DNA of 64,000 bases from positions 245,482 through 309,481 of the forward strand of contig NZ_LMJT01000012.1 of assembly GCF_001429395.1 (NCBI RefSeq). The letters run 5' to 3'. This document shows positions 1 through 10,163 of this stretch, piece by piece. The notes below the pieces were generated by a model. It saw only the letters and a program-made list of their open reading frames with translations. It had not been told where the DNA came from and made no database searches. The translations under genes and the position numbers were made by a program. The DNA comes from Allobosea sp. Root381. Its GTDB lineage: Bacteria; Pseudomonadota; Alphaproteobacteria; Rhizobiales; Beijerinckiaceae. The stretch's first letter is position 1. Each line of letters starts with the position of its first letter.

Positions 1-278
1 GCGCTGGTCGCCGATCAGCGAGCGTATCGTCCCGCCATGGCGCCCGGGCTCGCGGCCCTCGCCCGAAACCTCGACGATGCGGGGAGCCTGCGACACGCGC
101 TGCGCGACGGCCGGCAGCTTTCCGGCGGCGACCATCTCGGCGAAGAATGGGCTGTCGATCAGCTCGGCCGGCATCGCGGTCGCCGCCCGCGAAAGCCGCG
201 GTAGCCCTGCCGCGACCAAGGCGGCGGTGCCGAGCAGCAGGGCGCCGCGCCGCGTCGGGGAATGACGGGATGCGCTCA

Positions 279-279
<1 letters not shown>
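1..279 (-). CDS. ABC transporter substrate-binding protein, N-terminal part (partial)
   Basis: The first 93 residues are visible; the rest lies beyond the left edge. The N-terminus reads MSASRHSPTRRGALLLGTAA, a twin-arginine-like signal with a short hydrophobic core ending near ALPR-LSRA, so export to the periplasm is likely. The mature start (PAELIDSPFFAEMVAAGKLP) resembles extracellular solute-binding proteins of family 5, which deliver peptides or nickel to Dpp/Opp-type importers. The start codon overlaps the stop of the preceding ATPase gene by one base (TGATG), so the two are translationally coupled and belong to one transport operon whose permeases are presumably further left. Family assignment rests on context and a short N-terminus. 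Confidence 0.75.
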
Positions 280-2162
<1,883 letters not shown>

Positions 2163-2415
2163 CAGCCGCCTTCGCAAGGACGCCTCGCCCCGCGCCACAA
2201 CTCACAACGTCAATAGACGCGGAAAGTGCCGCCTTGCCAACGCCTTTCGGCAGCCGGGCCTGCGTGGGAGGGAACCTGCCCGGGGCCGGTGACGCAAGCG
2301 TGACGATCCATGGAACCGTTGCGGTCGCCGGCGCATTGCGCTGGGGCCGAAGCTGGCACACATATGGACGCAACAGGCCAGAAGGCGGGCGGGTGCCCAG
2401 GCGCGTCGGACAGGA

Positions 2416-5148
2416 TTGCCGTTGGAGACCAACCTCTTCCGCTATGTCTGGGAGAAGAGCCGCGGCGAGCAGATCATCGTCCTGCTGATCATCGTCGTCT
2501 CGATCCCGTTCAACTGGGCGTCCTTCGACGTGCCGAAGCGGATCGTCAACGATGCGATCCAGGGCGGGGCGTTCAGGGACGGCAAGCAGACCGCGACGCT
2601 GCTCGACTTCACGCTGCATATGCCGGGCTTCCTCGGCGGCGGCAGCTATATGGTCCATGAGGGCTTCCAGGTCGGCCAGGTCGGGCTGCTGATCGGGCTG
2701 AGCAGCTATTTCCTGTTCCTGGTCCTGATCAACGGCGCCTTCAAATACGTCATCAACGTCCGCAAGGGCATTCTCGGCGAGCGCATGCTCAGGCGGATGC
2801 GCTACGACCTGTTCAGCCAGCTCATGCGCTTCCGGCCGGAGGCGATGCGCGCGGTCAAGCCGGCCGAGGTCGCCAGCATGATCAAGGACGAGGTCGAGCC
2901 GATCGGCGGCTTCGTCGGCGACGCCTTCATCCAGCCGGTGTTCCTGTTGTCGCAGGCGCTCACGGCGCTCGCCTTCATCATGGTGCAGAGCGTCTGGCTC
3001 GGCTCGATCGCGCTGGTGATCGTGCTGGCGCAGGCGATCATCATCCCGATCCTGCGGCGCGAGCAGCTGCGGCTCGGGCGCGAGCGACAGATCGCCTCGC
3101 GTCAGCTCGCCGGCCGCATCGGCGAGATTGTCGATGCCGGGCCGACGATCCAGGGCCATGGCGCGACGAGCTATGTCCAGTCAGACATCGCCGGGCGGCT
3201 GGGGCGGCTGTTCGACATCCGCTATGCGCTTTACAAGCGCAAATTCGCGGTCAAGTTCCTGAACAACCTGCTGGCGCAGATCACGCCGTTCTTCTTCTAC
3301 GCGATCGGTGGCTTCTTCGCCCTGCAGGGACGGCTCGACATCGGCCAGCTCGTGGCCGTCATCGCCGCCTATCGCGACCTGCCGCCGCCGATCAAGGAAC
3401 TGATCGACTGGGACCAGCAGCGCAACGACGTCACCATCAAGTACGAGCAGGTGATCTCCCAGTTCAACACCGACGAGACGGTGGAACTCGACGAGGGGGA
3501 AGGCATCATCCGGCTGCCCGAGAAGGGCGCGATCAGGCTCGACAGCGTGCAGATGCTGGACAATCGCGGCCAGCCACTGCTGACGCCGCTCTCTCTACGG
3601 ATTCCGCGGCCGGCAACGGTGGCGCTGATCGGGCCCCCGGGCAGCGGGCTCGATGTGCTCGGGCGCATCCTCGGCCGGCAGGCCATGAACTATTCCGGCC
3701 GGGTGCTGATCGACGGCACGCCCCTGGCGCGCCTTTCCGTCGAGCGGGCGAGCCATCTGATCGGCTATGCCGGCAACGAGACCGAGGTCATCGCGGGCAC
3801 GATCCGCGACAACATCCTGCTGCCGCTGAGACGGCTCAGGCCCAGCCTGACGACCGACGAGAGGCTCACGCCGGCCGAGCACCGCCGCTTCGTCGAGGCG
3901 ATCCGCTCCGGCAACACGCCCTTCTCGTTCGAGGCGGACTGGACGGATTATGACGGCGCCGGGGTGGCCGACGAGGCCGAGTTGGCCTTACGCGTGCGGG
4001 CCGTGCTCGATGTTCTCGGCTGCGCCGAGGACATCTATGAACTCGGCCTCGACGGCAAGGTCACAGCGGCGCTCGGGCCCGAGGCCAGAGCGCGGATCGT
4101 CGAGGCGCGCCGGGCCGTCGCCGAGGAACTCGCCCAAAGCAAGCTTGCCGGGCTGATCACGCCCTTCGACCCGCAGGGCTACAACGCCAACGCCACGATC
4201 GCGGAGAATCTGATCTTCGGCGCAAGGCTCACCCCGCGCTTCGCCAATGAGACCTTGCTGTTCGAGCCCTACGCCGTTGCGATCCTGCAGGCTGAATCGC
4301 TTGTCGAACCGCTCGTCGAGGTCGGTTCGCGCATCGCCGCCACGGTGGTCGAGATCTTTGCCGGCCTGCCGCAGGGCCATGCCCTGTTCGAGCGCTATTC
4401 CTTCGACGCCGCGCTCGATCTCGAGCGGCTGGGCGAGCTGGCGGCGTTGCTGAACAAGCACGACATGCGCGCGCCGCTCGACGAAGCCGCCAAACGCGAC
4501 CTGGTGGCGCTGGCGCTGGGCTATATCGAGCCGAAGCACCGGCTCAACCTGCTTGACGAGCGCCTGCGGCGGCGCATCCTGCGGGCGCGGGCGAGCTTCA
4601 AGGCGCATCTGCCGGCGGACGCCGCCGAGGATGTCGATTTCTACGATCCCGGCAAGGTGATGCTCGGCGCCAGCCTGCGCGACAACCTGATGTTCGGCCG
4701 TATCGGCTTCGGCGTCGCCGATGCCCGCCGAAAGGTGGCTGCGATCGTGCGCGCCGCGCTCGCGCGGGCCGGGCTCGACGGCGAACTCTACCGCATCGGC
4801 CTCAACACCGATTGCGGTATCCGGGGCCGCTACCTGCCGGCGCGGCTGAAGCTGGCGGTGCCGCTGGCCCAGGCCCTGATCAAGGCACCGCAGATCGCTG
4901 TGCTCGATATCGGCGCCTTCCTGGCGCTGTCCGGCGAGGCAAAGGCGGTCGTCGATCGGCTGAGGGAGCATTGCGCCGGCATGACGCTGTTTCTCCTTGC
5001 CGGGGATGCTAGTCTCGTCGGCGACATTCCGCTGCGGATCGTCTTCATCGGACCGACAGGCACGGTCGAAAGCACGGCCGACGGAGAGGCGGACGCCGCG
5101 ACGCCGAGGCGGTCCGGCGATATCGAACGGATGGAGGCGCGACCATGA
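2416..5148 (+). CDS. ABC exporter-like membrane protein with degenerate nucleotide-binding domains
   Basis: About 910 residues. Residues 1-330 form a type I ABC-exporter membrane domain with hydrophobic segments near 18-35, 90-112, 170-205 and 290-310. The rest looks like decayed ATPase domains. A Walker A-like stretch near residue 404 reads GPPGSGLDVLG and lacks the essential lysine. No LSGGQ is present. Near 810-832 a Walker B-like stretch reads QIAVLDIGAFLALS, with isoleucine where the catalytic glutamate should be. The motif that usually follows the Q-loop occurs three times (TIRDNILL, TIAENLIFG, SLRDNLMFG, near residues 460, 592 and 751), suggesting duplicated or fused domain pieces. The start is TTG at 2416; TTG at 2422 is possible. 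The 3' end overlaps the next gene by four bases (ATGA). Probably not an ATP-driven pump; a sensor or scaffold role is inference. Confidence 0.8.
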   Translation: MPLETNLFRYVWEKSRGEQIIVLLIIVVSIPFNWASFDVPKRIVNDAIQGGAFRDGKQTATLLDFTLHMPGFLGGGSYMVHEGFQVGQVGLLIGLSSYFLFLVLINGAFKYVINVRKGILGERMLRRMRYDLFSQLMRFRPEAMRAVKPAEVASMIKDEVEPIGGFVGDAFIQPVFLLSQALTALAFIMVQSVWLGSIALVIVLAQAIIIPILRREQLRLGRERQIASRQLAGRIGEIVDAGPTIQGHGATSYVQSDIAGRLGRLFDIRYALYKRKFAVKFLNNLLAQITPFFFYAIGGFFALQGRLDIGQLVAVIAAYRDLPPPIKELIDWDQQRNDVTIKYEQVISQFNTDETVELDEGEGIIRLPEKGAIRLDSVQMLDNRGQPLLTPLSLRIPRPATVALIGPPGSGLDVLGRILGRQAMNYSGRVLIDGTPLARLSVERASHLIGYAGNETEVIAGTIRDNILLPLRRLRPSLTTDERLTPAEHRRFVEAIRSGNTPFSFEADWTDYDGAGVADEAELALRVRAVLDVLGCAEDIYELGLDGKVTAALGPEARARIVEARRAVAEELAQSKLAGLITPFDPQGYNANATIAENLIFGARLTPRFANETLLFEPYAVAILQAESLVEPLVEVGSRIAATVVEIFAGLPQGHALFERYSFDAALDLERLGELAALLNKHDMRAPLDEAAKRDLVALALGYIEPKHRLNLLDERLRRRILRARASFKAHLPADAAEDVDFYDPGKVMLGASLRDNLMFGRIGFGVADARRKVAAIVRAALARAGLDGELYRIGLNTDCGIRGRYLPARLKLAVPLAQALIKAPQIAVLDIGAFLALSGEAKAVVDRLREHCAGMTLFLLAGDASLVGDIPLRIVFIGPTGTVESTADGEADAATPRRSGDIERMEARP

Positions 5149-5594
5149 GCCTTGATACCGATATCAGTTGCCTGCGCCGGCTGCCGCTGTTCGGCACCCT
5201 GCCGCCGCCGCGGCTCAAGCTCGTGGCGCTGATGGGCCAGAAGCTCGCATTCGCGGCGGGGGAACGGATCATCCATGCCGGTGACGAACCTGCTGGGGTG
5301 CATGTCGTGCTGGAGGGCGAGGTCGAGATCACGCAGGAGCATCCCGAAGGGGGCGGGCGGCGCATCACATTGGCGTCGGGAAGCCTGCTCGGGGACGTCC
5401 CGATCCTGTGCGGCCGGCGCTATCTCGGCGAGGTCACGGCCAAGACCGCGGTGAGCGCGCTCTGGCTGCCGAAGGACCTGTTCTTCGAACTCCTCGAGAC
5501 GATCCCCGATTTCAGCCTGGCGCTGTCGCGCGATCTCGCCTCGCGACTCTACCGCCTGGCGGATGCCGCGCTTCACGAGGAGAAGATGCATTGA
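5145..5594 (+). CDS. Cyclic nucleotide-binding domain protein (stand-alone)
   Basis: A 149-residue protein made almost entirely of one CNBD/CRP-type cupin: leading helix (LRRLPLFGTLPPPRLK), beta-roll, the G-containing turn GDEPAGVHVVLEGEVEI, and a phosphate-binding-cassette region around GSLLGDVPILCGRR. There is no helix-turn-helix, so it is not a CRP-like transcription factor; it more likely acts on a protein partner. It overlaps the ABC-like gene by ATGA and is followed 16 bases later by an adenylate cyclase, so the likely ligand, cAMP, is made by its own operon. Binding itself is inferred from the fold; the cassette is atypical and may bind weakly or not at all. Confidence 0.85.
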   Translation: MSLDTDISCLRRLPLFGTLPPPRLKLVALMGQKLAFAAGERIIHAGDEPAGVHVVLEGEVEITQEHPEGGGRRITLASGSLLGDVPILCGRRYLGEVTAKTAVSALWLPKDLFFELLETIPDFSLALSRDLASRLYRLADAALHEEKMH

Positions 5595-5610
5595 TGACGC
5601 GGGAGCGGGC

Positions 5611-7563
5611 ATGAGCCTGGAGCAGGCAGCCGGCACGCGGCGCGCCGGGATGGGCGCCGGCATGAACCAGGTTTCGTCGTGGAGCCGGGACATCCGCTTC
5701 GCGTCGGGCATGGTGCTGCTCTTCTTCGCGGCGACGCATTTTCTCAACCACGCAGCCGGCATCGCCGGCGTCGCGGCGATGGAGCAGGTGCAGGAATGGC
5801 GCTACGGGCTCTGGCATTCCTGGATCGGGACGGTCGCGCTCTACGGGGCGCTGATCTCACACCCGCTCTTCGCGCTGATCCGGGTGGCGCAGCGGCGCAC
5901 CTTCAAGATGCCACTGCGCGAGATGCTGCAGATCGCGCTGGGCCTCGCGATCCCGATTTTCCTGGTCGACCACATCGTCGGCACCCGTGTGATGGGCGCC
6001 TATTTCAATCTCGACGAGAGCTACAGCGCCGTCCTGCGGCGGCTCTGGCCGGGGTTGGCCGGCACGCAGTCGCTGCTTCTGCTCCTGGTCTGGACGCATG
6101 GCATGATCGGCCTGCATTTCACGCTGCGCTCGCGCGACAGCTACCGGCACTGGCGCGACCCGTTCCTGCTCGCCGCGATCCTGATCCCGGTGCTGGCTCT
6201 GATCGGCTTCGCTGTCGGCGGCCGGGAGGCCGGCGCCATGGCGCCGCCGCCCGAAGCGGCTTCCGACGCGCAGATCGTCATGTTCAACCAGCATGTGATG
6301 TGGGCGAAAACCGCGTTCTACGGTCTGGTCGGCGGTTTCGTCGCCTTCGTCGCCATACGTGAGATCAGGGTGCGTACGACGAGGCAGATCACGGTGCGTT
6401 TCGTCGGCCATGGCGTGCGCAAGCTCGCTCCGGGCGCGACCGTGCTCGAGATGTTCCGGCGCTTCGGCATTCCCCACGCGGCGCTCTGCGGCGGACGGGC
6501 GCGCTGCGCCACCTGCCGCGTGCTGGTGCTGGACGGGGCTGACGGGTTGCCGCCGCCTGGACCCAACGAGCGCAGGCTGCTGAGCCGGATCGCGGCGCCG
6601 GATCGCGTGCGCCTCGCCTGCCAGATCAGGCCGCGCGAGGACATCCAGGTCCAGATCCTGCTGGCTTCCCGGCTGAAGGCGACCGTGCCGGGCGATCTGG
6701 CGGTCGATCCCAGCATCGGCAAGCGCGGGCTGACCGTGATGGTGGCGGATCTGCGGGCGTTCTCGGCCCTGTCGGCGCGGCAGCTGCCACAGGAGCTGAT
6801 CGGGCTGCTCAACCGCTTCTTCGACGAGATGTCGCAGGCCATCACCGCCCATGGCGGCCGCATCGACGCCTTCTATGGCGACGGCTTCATGGCGGTGTTC
6901 GGGCTGGAAGGGACGCCGGCCAAGGGGGCGCAGGCGGCGGTCAGCGCGGCCGGCGACATCGTGCGCGCCGTCGAGGCGCTGAACCGGGAGTTCGGCGCCG
7001 CGCTGCCGCTGCCGCTGCGGATCGGCATCGGCATCCATACCGGTCAGGCGATCACGGGCGCGGTGGAGAACGACAGCCTCGGCCGGCGCGAGATCACCGT
7101 CGGCGAGACCGTGGCGGTGGCGAGCCAGCTCGAGCTCGCGACGCGCCGGGTGCTGGCCGATATTCTCGTCTCGGAGGAAACCGTCCGCATCAGCGGGCGC
7201 TTCTATCGCGGCACGACGCCGCTCAAGATCACCATCCAGGGGCGGGAGACGCCGCTGAACGCGCTCGGCTTCGCCAGTGCCCCCGAGATCGCGAAGCCGG
7301 AGGAGGAGATGAATGCTCTTGCCGACTCCGACGCGGGGATGGAGGTCGCTGTGGCGGAGAGGGAGGTCGTAGACGCCGAGGGTGCTGTCGGCGTCGAGCT
7401 TGCTGCTCCGCCGGCGGAGGCTGCCTTGCGCGAGGAGGCTTCGCCGCGAGACGTGACGGATGGGGCCCGCCCTGCGCGGGGCGGGCGGCCACCCCGCAGG
7501 AAGGCTGCGGTCAAGAAGCCTGCAGCCAAGAAGGCCGCAGTTCCCGATGAGGCGGAGCCGTAA
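5611..7563 (+). CDS. cyaC: CyaC-like adenylate cyclase: heme-type membrane anchor, [2Fe-2S] ferredoxin and class III cyclase domain
   Basis: 650 residues. The first ~245 residues carry about six membrane helices with several helix histidines (THFLNH, LWHSW, ISHPL, VDHIVG, WTHGMIGLHF), resembling diheme-b anchors of succinate dehydrogenase. Residues ~255-345 are a plant-type [2Fe-2S] ferredoxin with cysteines in ALCGGRARCATCRV and a fourth in RLACQIR. Residues ~365-555 are a class III cyclase with the metal-binding VADLRAFSAL and FYGDGFMAVFG regions. A 90-residue acidic tail ends in lysine/alanine repeats (KKPAAKKAA). Sinorhizobium meliloti CyaC, of the same layout, is a quinone/redox-controlled adenylate cyclase, so redox-gated cAMP synthesis is expected. 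I chose ATG 5611 for its GGGAG site at 5601; an earlier in-frame start at 5563 has none. Confidence 0.9.
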   Translation: MSLEQAAGTRRAGMGAGMNQVSSWSRDIRFASGMVLLFFAATHFLNHAAGIAGVAAMEQVQEWRYGLWHSWIGTVALYGALISHPLFALIRVAQRRTFKMPLREMLQIALGLAIPIFLVDHIVGTRVMGAYFNLDESYSAVLRRLWPGLAGTQSLLLLLVWTHGMIGLHFTLRSRDSYRHWRDPFLLAAILIPVLALIGFAVGGREAGAMAPPPEAASDAQIVMFNQHVMWAKTAFYGLVGGFVAFVAIREIRVRTTRQITVRFVGHGVRKLAPGATVLEMFRRFGIPHAALCGGRARCATCRVLVLDGADGLPPPGPNERRLLSRIAAPDRVRLACQIRPREDIQVQILLASRLKATVPGDLAVDPSIGKRGLTVMVADLRAFSALSARQLPQELIGLLNRFFDEMSQAITAHGGRIDAFYGDGFMAVFGLEGTPAKGAQAAVSAAGDIVRAVEALNREFGAALPLPLRIGIGIHTGQAITGAVENDSLGRREITVGETVAVASQLELATRRVLADILVSEETVRISGRFYRGTTPLKITIQGRETPLNALGFASAPEIAKPEEEMNALADSDAGMEVAVAEREVVDAEGAVGVELAAPPAEAALREEASPRDVTDGARPARGGRPPRRKAAVKKPAAKKAAVPDEAEP

Positions 7564-7566
7564 CGC

Positions 7567-8160
7567 TCAGGCGGGGCCGAAGGCGAGAAAGCGCCTGCGG
7601 TCGAAGCCGGCCTTGCGCAGGCCCTCGTCATTGATCGTCAGGGCGAGATCGATCGTCGGCGGCGCGCTGCGCGTTCCCGTCAGCGCGCCGATCTGCCCCT
7701 GCGCCCGCTCCAGATCGAGCGCGTAGTCGATCACCAGGACATCGGCGCCGGCCGCGAGTGCGAGCAGTTCGGGCGGGGTCGCGCCACGCGCCCCGAAGGG
7801 CTTGAGCGACAGCCCGAGCAGAATGAGGGCGTAGGGCCCCGGCGGCGCGAGCTCGACCTGCTGCAGCTTGGCGGCGTGATGGCGCAGCCGGCAAGGGGCG
7901 CCGTTCAGCGTCGAGGCCAAAAAATCCGGGATCTTCGGGTCGATCACGGTCACGGTTTCGGGGCGATGGGTCAGGAAGCCGGTGATCGGCAGGCCGGCCC
8001 CGCCGATCTCGACGATATGGGCGCAGTTGCGTACGGCATGGGCAGCGAGTACCTGCCGCATGGCCGCCGCCGGTCCGGACAACTGGGGCAGAAGGGTGCC
8101 TCGTGGCGCCTCGGCGGCGTCGCTGGTCTTTGCTGCGGCGCTTGCATATGGTCTCGCCAC
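7567..8160 (-). CDS. Class I methyltransferase-like protein, function unknown
   Basis: About 197 residues. A glycine-rich loop IVEIGGAGLPITGFL near residue 48 followed by VTVIDPKIPDF resembles motif I and the acidic end of beta-2 of SAM-dependent methyltransferases; downstream strands include ALILLGLSL and DVLVIDYAL. No further family motif is clear. The start is uncertain: GTG at 8160 has GGAGG eight bases upstream, GTG at 8166 is also possible, and the first ATG is at 8061. The start lies only 21 bases from the start of the divergent gene at 8182, whose product looks like the same class of protein, and the neighbours are glycosyltransferases, so a role in modifying a surface polysaccharide is plausible but unproven. 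Confidence 0.6.
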   Translation of the reverse strand: MARPYASAAAKTSDAAEAPRGTLLPQLSGPAAAMRQVLAAHAVRNCAHIVEIGGAGLPITGFLTHRPETVTVIDPKIPDFLASTLNGAPCRLRHHAAKLQQVELAPPGPYALILLGLSLKPFGARGATPPELLALAAGADVLVIDYALDLERAQGQIGALTGTRSAPPTIDLALTINDEGLRKAGFDRRRFLAFGPA

Positions 8161-8181
8161 CTTCACCCCTCCCGATACGGC

Positions 8182-8844
8182 ATGACACGCGACACGCCTC
8201 CCGACGCCTTCTATGACATTCTGCGCGGCGTCGCAGCCCTCACCGGCAACGCCGTGGTGGCGGACCTCGCGCGTCTCGTCGCGGACGAGATGCCGCCCGA
8301 TCTCTGGATCGCCTTCAATCACAAGCAGATCGGCTCGAAGCGCTGGCTGGTCGATGCGCTGGCGCAGGCGATGCCGCAGCCGCAGGGACCGGTCTGGATG
8401 CTGGGGGCCTGGTACGGCGTGCTGGGAGCACTGCTGCTCGCCGACGAGCGGCTGGCGATCCCGGCCGTCGTCAGCCTCGACCGGGACGCTACCTGCGCGC
8501 CGGTTGCCGAGCGCCTCAATCGCCGCCATGTCGCATCGGGACGTTTCCGGGCTATCACCGCCGACATGACGACGCTGGACTTCGCGGCGCAGCAGCCGCG
8601 GCCAGGCCTTGTCATCAATACGAGCTGCGAGCATCTCGACGATGTGCCGGGCTGGCTGGCGACGTTGCCGCCGGGACTTCCGCTGCTGCTGCAGTCCAAC
8701 GACTATTTTCGCGAGCCGGACCATCGCAGCTGCGTCGGTTCGCTCGACGACTTCAAGGCGCAGGCCGGCCTGTCGGATCTGCTGTTCGCCGGCGCGCAGC
8801 CGACTAAGAACTATACCCGCTTCATGCTGATCGGGCGGCGATGA
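8182..8844 (+). CDS. Putative class I SAM-dependent methyltransferase, first gene of a glycosyltransferase operon
   Basis: A 220-residue protein. The stretch VWMLGAWYGVLGALLL near residue 72 fits a methyltransferase motif I, AVVSLDRDATCAPVAERLN the beta-2 acidic position, and GLVINTSCEHLDDV the motif IV strand. The C-terminal half (LLLQSNDYFREPDHRSCVGS) is well formed but not family-diagnostic. The stop overlaps the following glycosyltransferase start (ATGA at 8841), so these genes are co-translated. The upstream gene is divergent with only 21 bases between starts, so its promoter must lie inside the neighbour's coding sequence. Substrate unknown; methylation in glycan synthesis is inference. 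Confidence 0.65.
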   Translation: MTRDTPPDAFYDILRGVAALTGNAVVADLARLVADEMPPDLWIAFNHKQIGSKRWLVDALAQAMPQPQGPVWMLGAWYGVLGALLLADERLAIPAVVSLDRDATCAPVAERLNRRHVASGRFRAITADMTTLDFAAQQPRPGLVINTSCEHLDDVPGWLATLPPGLPLLLQSNDYFREPDHRSCVGSLDDFKAQAGLSDLLFAGAQPTKNYTRFMLIGRR

Positions 8845-10163
8845 GCCTGGCGCAGGCGCAGCGATCCGACGGGCGGGAGGCATCGCCCTCGATCGCGTCG
8901 ACAAGGGAGGCGCCGCCGCGCATCGCCGTCGCGATGAAGGGCTATCCGCGCCTGTCGGAGACCTTCATCGCGCAGGAACTGCTCGGCCTGCAGCAGCGCG
9001 GCCTGGCTTTCGCGATCTGGTCCTTGCGCCGGCCGACCGATGTGGCGCGGCACCTGATGCACAACCAGATCACCGCGCCGGTGAGCTACCTGCCGGAATA
9101 TCTGCACGAGGAGCCGGGGCGGGTGCTGCGCGGCATGCTACGGGCGCTGACCCAGCCCGGCTTCACGCGGCTATTCGGCGTCGTCCTGCGCGATCTCGCC
9201 CGCGACCGGACGCGCAACCGCCTGCGCCGCTTCGGTCAGGCCTGCGTCATGGCTCGCGAGCTGCCGGACGAGACCACCCATCTGCATGTGCACTACCTGC
9301 ACACGCCGGCCTCGGTGATCCGTTATGCGGCGCTGCTGCGCGGGATCTCCTGGTCCTTCTCGGCCCACGCCAAGGACATCTGGACGACGGCGGACTGGGA
9401 GAAGCGCGAGAAGATCGCCGCCGCGGCCTGGGGCGTCACTTGCACGCAGGACGGCCATTGCGAGCTGACGCGCCTCGCCGACCACGCGGAGAAGGTGGGC
9501 CTCGTCTATCACGGGCTCGACCTCGCGCGCTTTCCGGTGCCGTCGCCTCGGCCGCCGCGGGATGGCGGCGATGCCGCCGATCCGGTGCGCTTCGTCACGA
9601 TCGGCCGTGCCGTCGAGAAGAAGGGTTTCGACGACCTGCTGGCAGCGCTGGCGAAACTGCCTCCTGGCCTCGGCTGGCGGCTGACCCATATCGGCGGCGG
9701 CGAGCGGTTGAAAGCGCTGCAGGCGCAGGCACTGGCGCTGGGCATCGCGGAGCGCGTCACCTGGGCCGGACCGAAGGCGCAAACCGAGGTCATCGGCGCG
9801 CTGCGCGAGGCCGATCTATTCGTGCTGCCCTCGCGGCAGGCCGGCGATGGCGACCGCGACGGCTTGCCCAATGTGGTGATGGAGGCGGCGAGCCAGGCCC
9901 TGCCCATCGTCGCCACGGATTTCGCCGGCATTCCCGAATTCGTGCGCGACGGCATCGAGGGGCTGCTGGTCCCGCCCGGCGATGTCGAGGCGCTGGCGAA
10001 AGCGCTGGCCGACCTTGCTGCGGACCCGGAACGGCGCGCACAGCTCGGGCACGCCGCCTTTGCGCGGCTGACCGGTTCCTTCTCCGCCGCTGCGGGGCTC
10101 GACGGCATCGCGGCGAAGCTGCGGGTTTCCGCCGGGCTTTCGACCGGAGTCGGTCTGGCATGA
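8841..10163 (+). CDS. Glycosyltransferase family 4 (colanic-acid/exopolysaccharide type)
   Basis: 440 residues with a GT-B fold. The N-terminal domain begins after a ~25-residue variable leader at RIAVAMKGYPRLSETFIAQE, the start typical of WcaL/EpsF-like GT4 enzymes. The C-terminal domain has the donor-site signatures FVTIGRAVEKKGFDDLLAAL, the loop GDGDRDGLPNVVMEAAS with the conserved E-x7-E-like arrangement, and FVRDGIEGLLVPPGD. It should transfer a sugar from a nucleotide donor onto a lipid-linked or polysaccharide acceptor at the inner face of the membrane. It overlaps both neighbours by ATGA, placing it in a tight unit with the putative methyltransferase upstream and a second glycosyltransferase downstream. 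Confidence 0.88.
   Translation: MSLAQAQRSDGREASPSIASTREAPPRIAVAMKGYPRLSETFIAQELLGLQQRGLAFAIWSLRRPTDVARHLMHNQITAPVSYLPEYLHEEPGRVLRGMLRALTQPGFTRLFGVVLRDLARDRTRNRLRRFGQACVMARELPDETTHLHVHYLHTPASVIRYAALLRGISWSFSAHAKDIWTTADWEKREKIAAAAWGVTCTQDGHCELTRLADHAEKVGLVYHGLDLARFPVPSPRPPRDGGDAADPVRFVTIGRAVEKKGFDDLLAALAKLPPGLGWRLTHIGGGERLKALQAQALALGIAERVTWAGPKAQTEVIGALREADLFVLPSRQAGDGDRDGLPNVVMEAASQALPIVATDFAGIPEFVRDGIEGLLVPPGDVEALAKALADLAADPERRAQLGHAAFARLTGSFSAAAGLDGIAAKLRVSAGLSTGVGLA

Noticed and set aside
7567-8904. 445-residue version of the minus-strand methyltransferase-like protein
   Set aside because: It would run antisense through most of the gene at 8182, which has better coding character and couples to the next gene; a GTG with GGAGG at 8160 explains the start.
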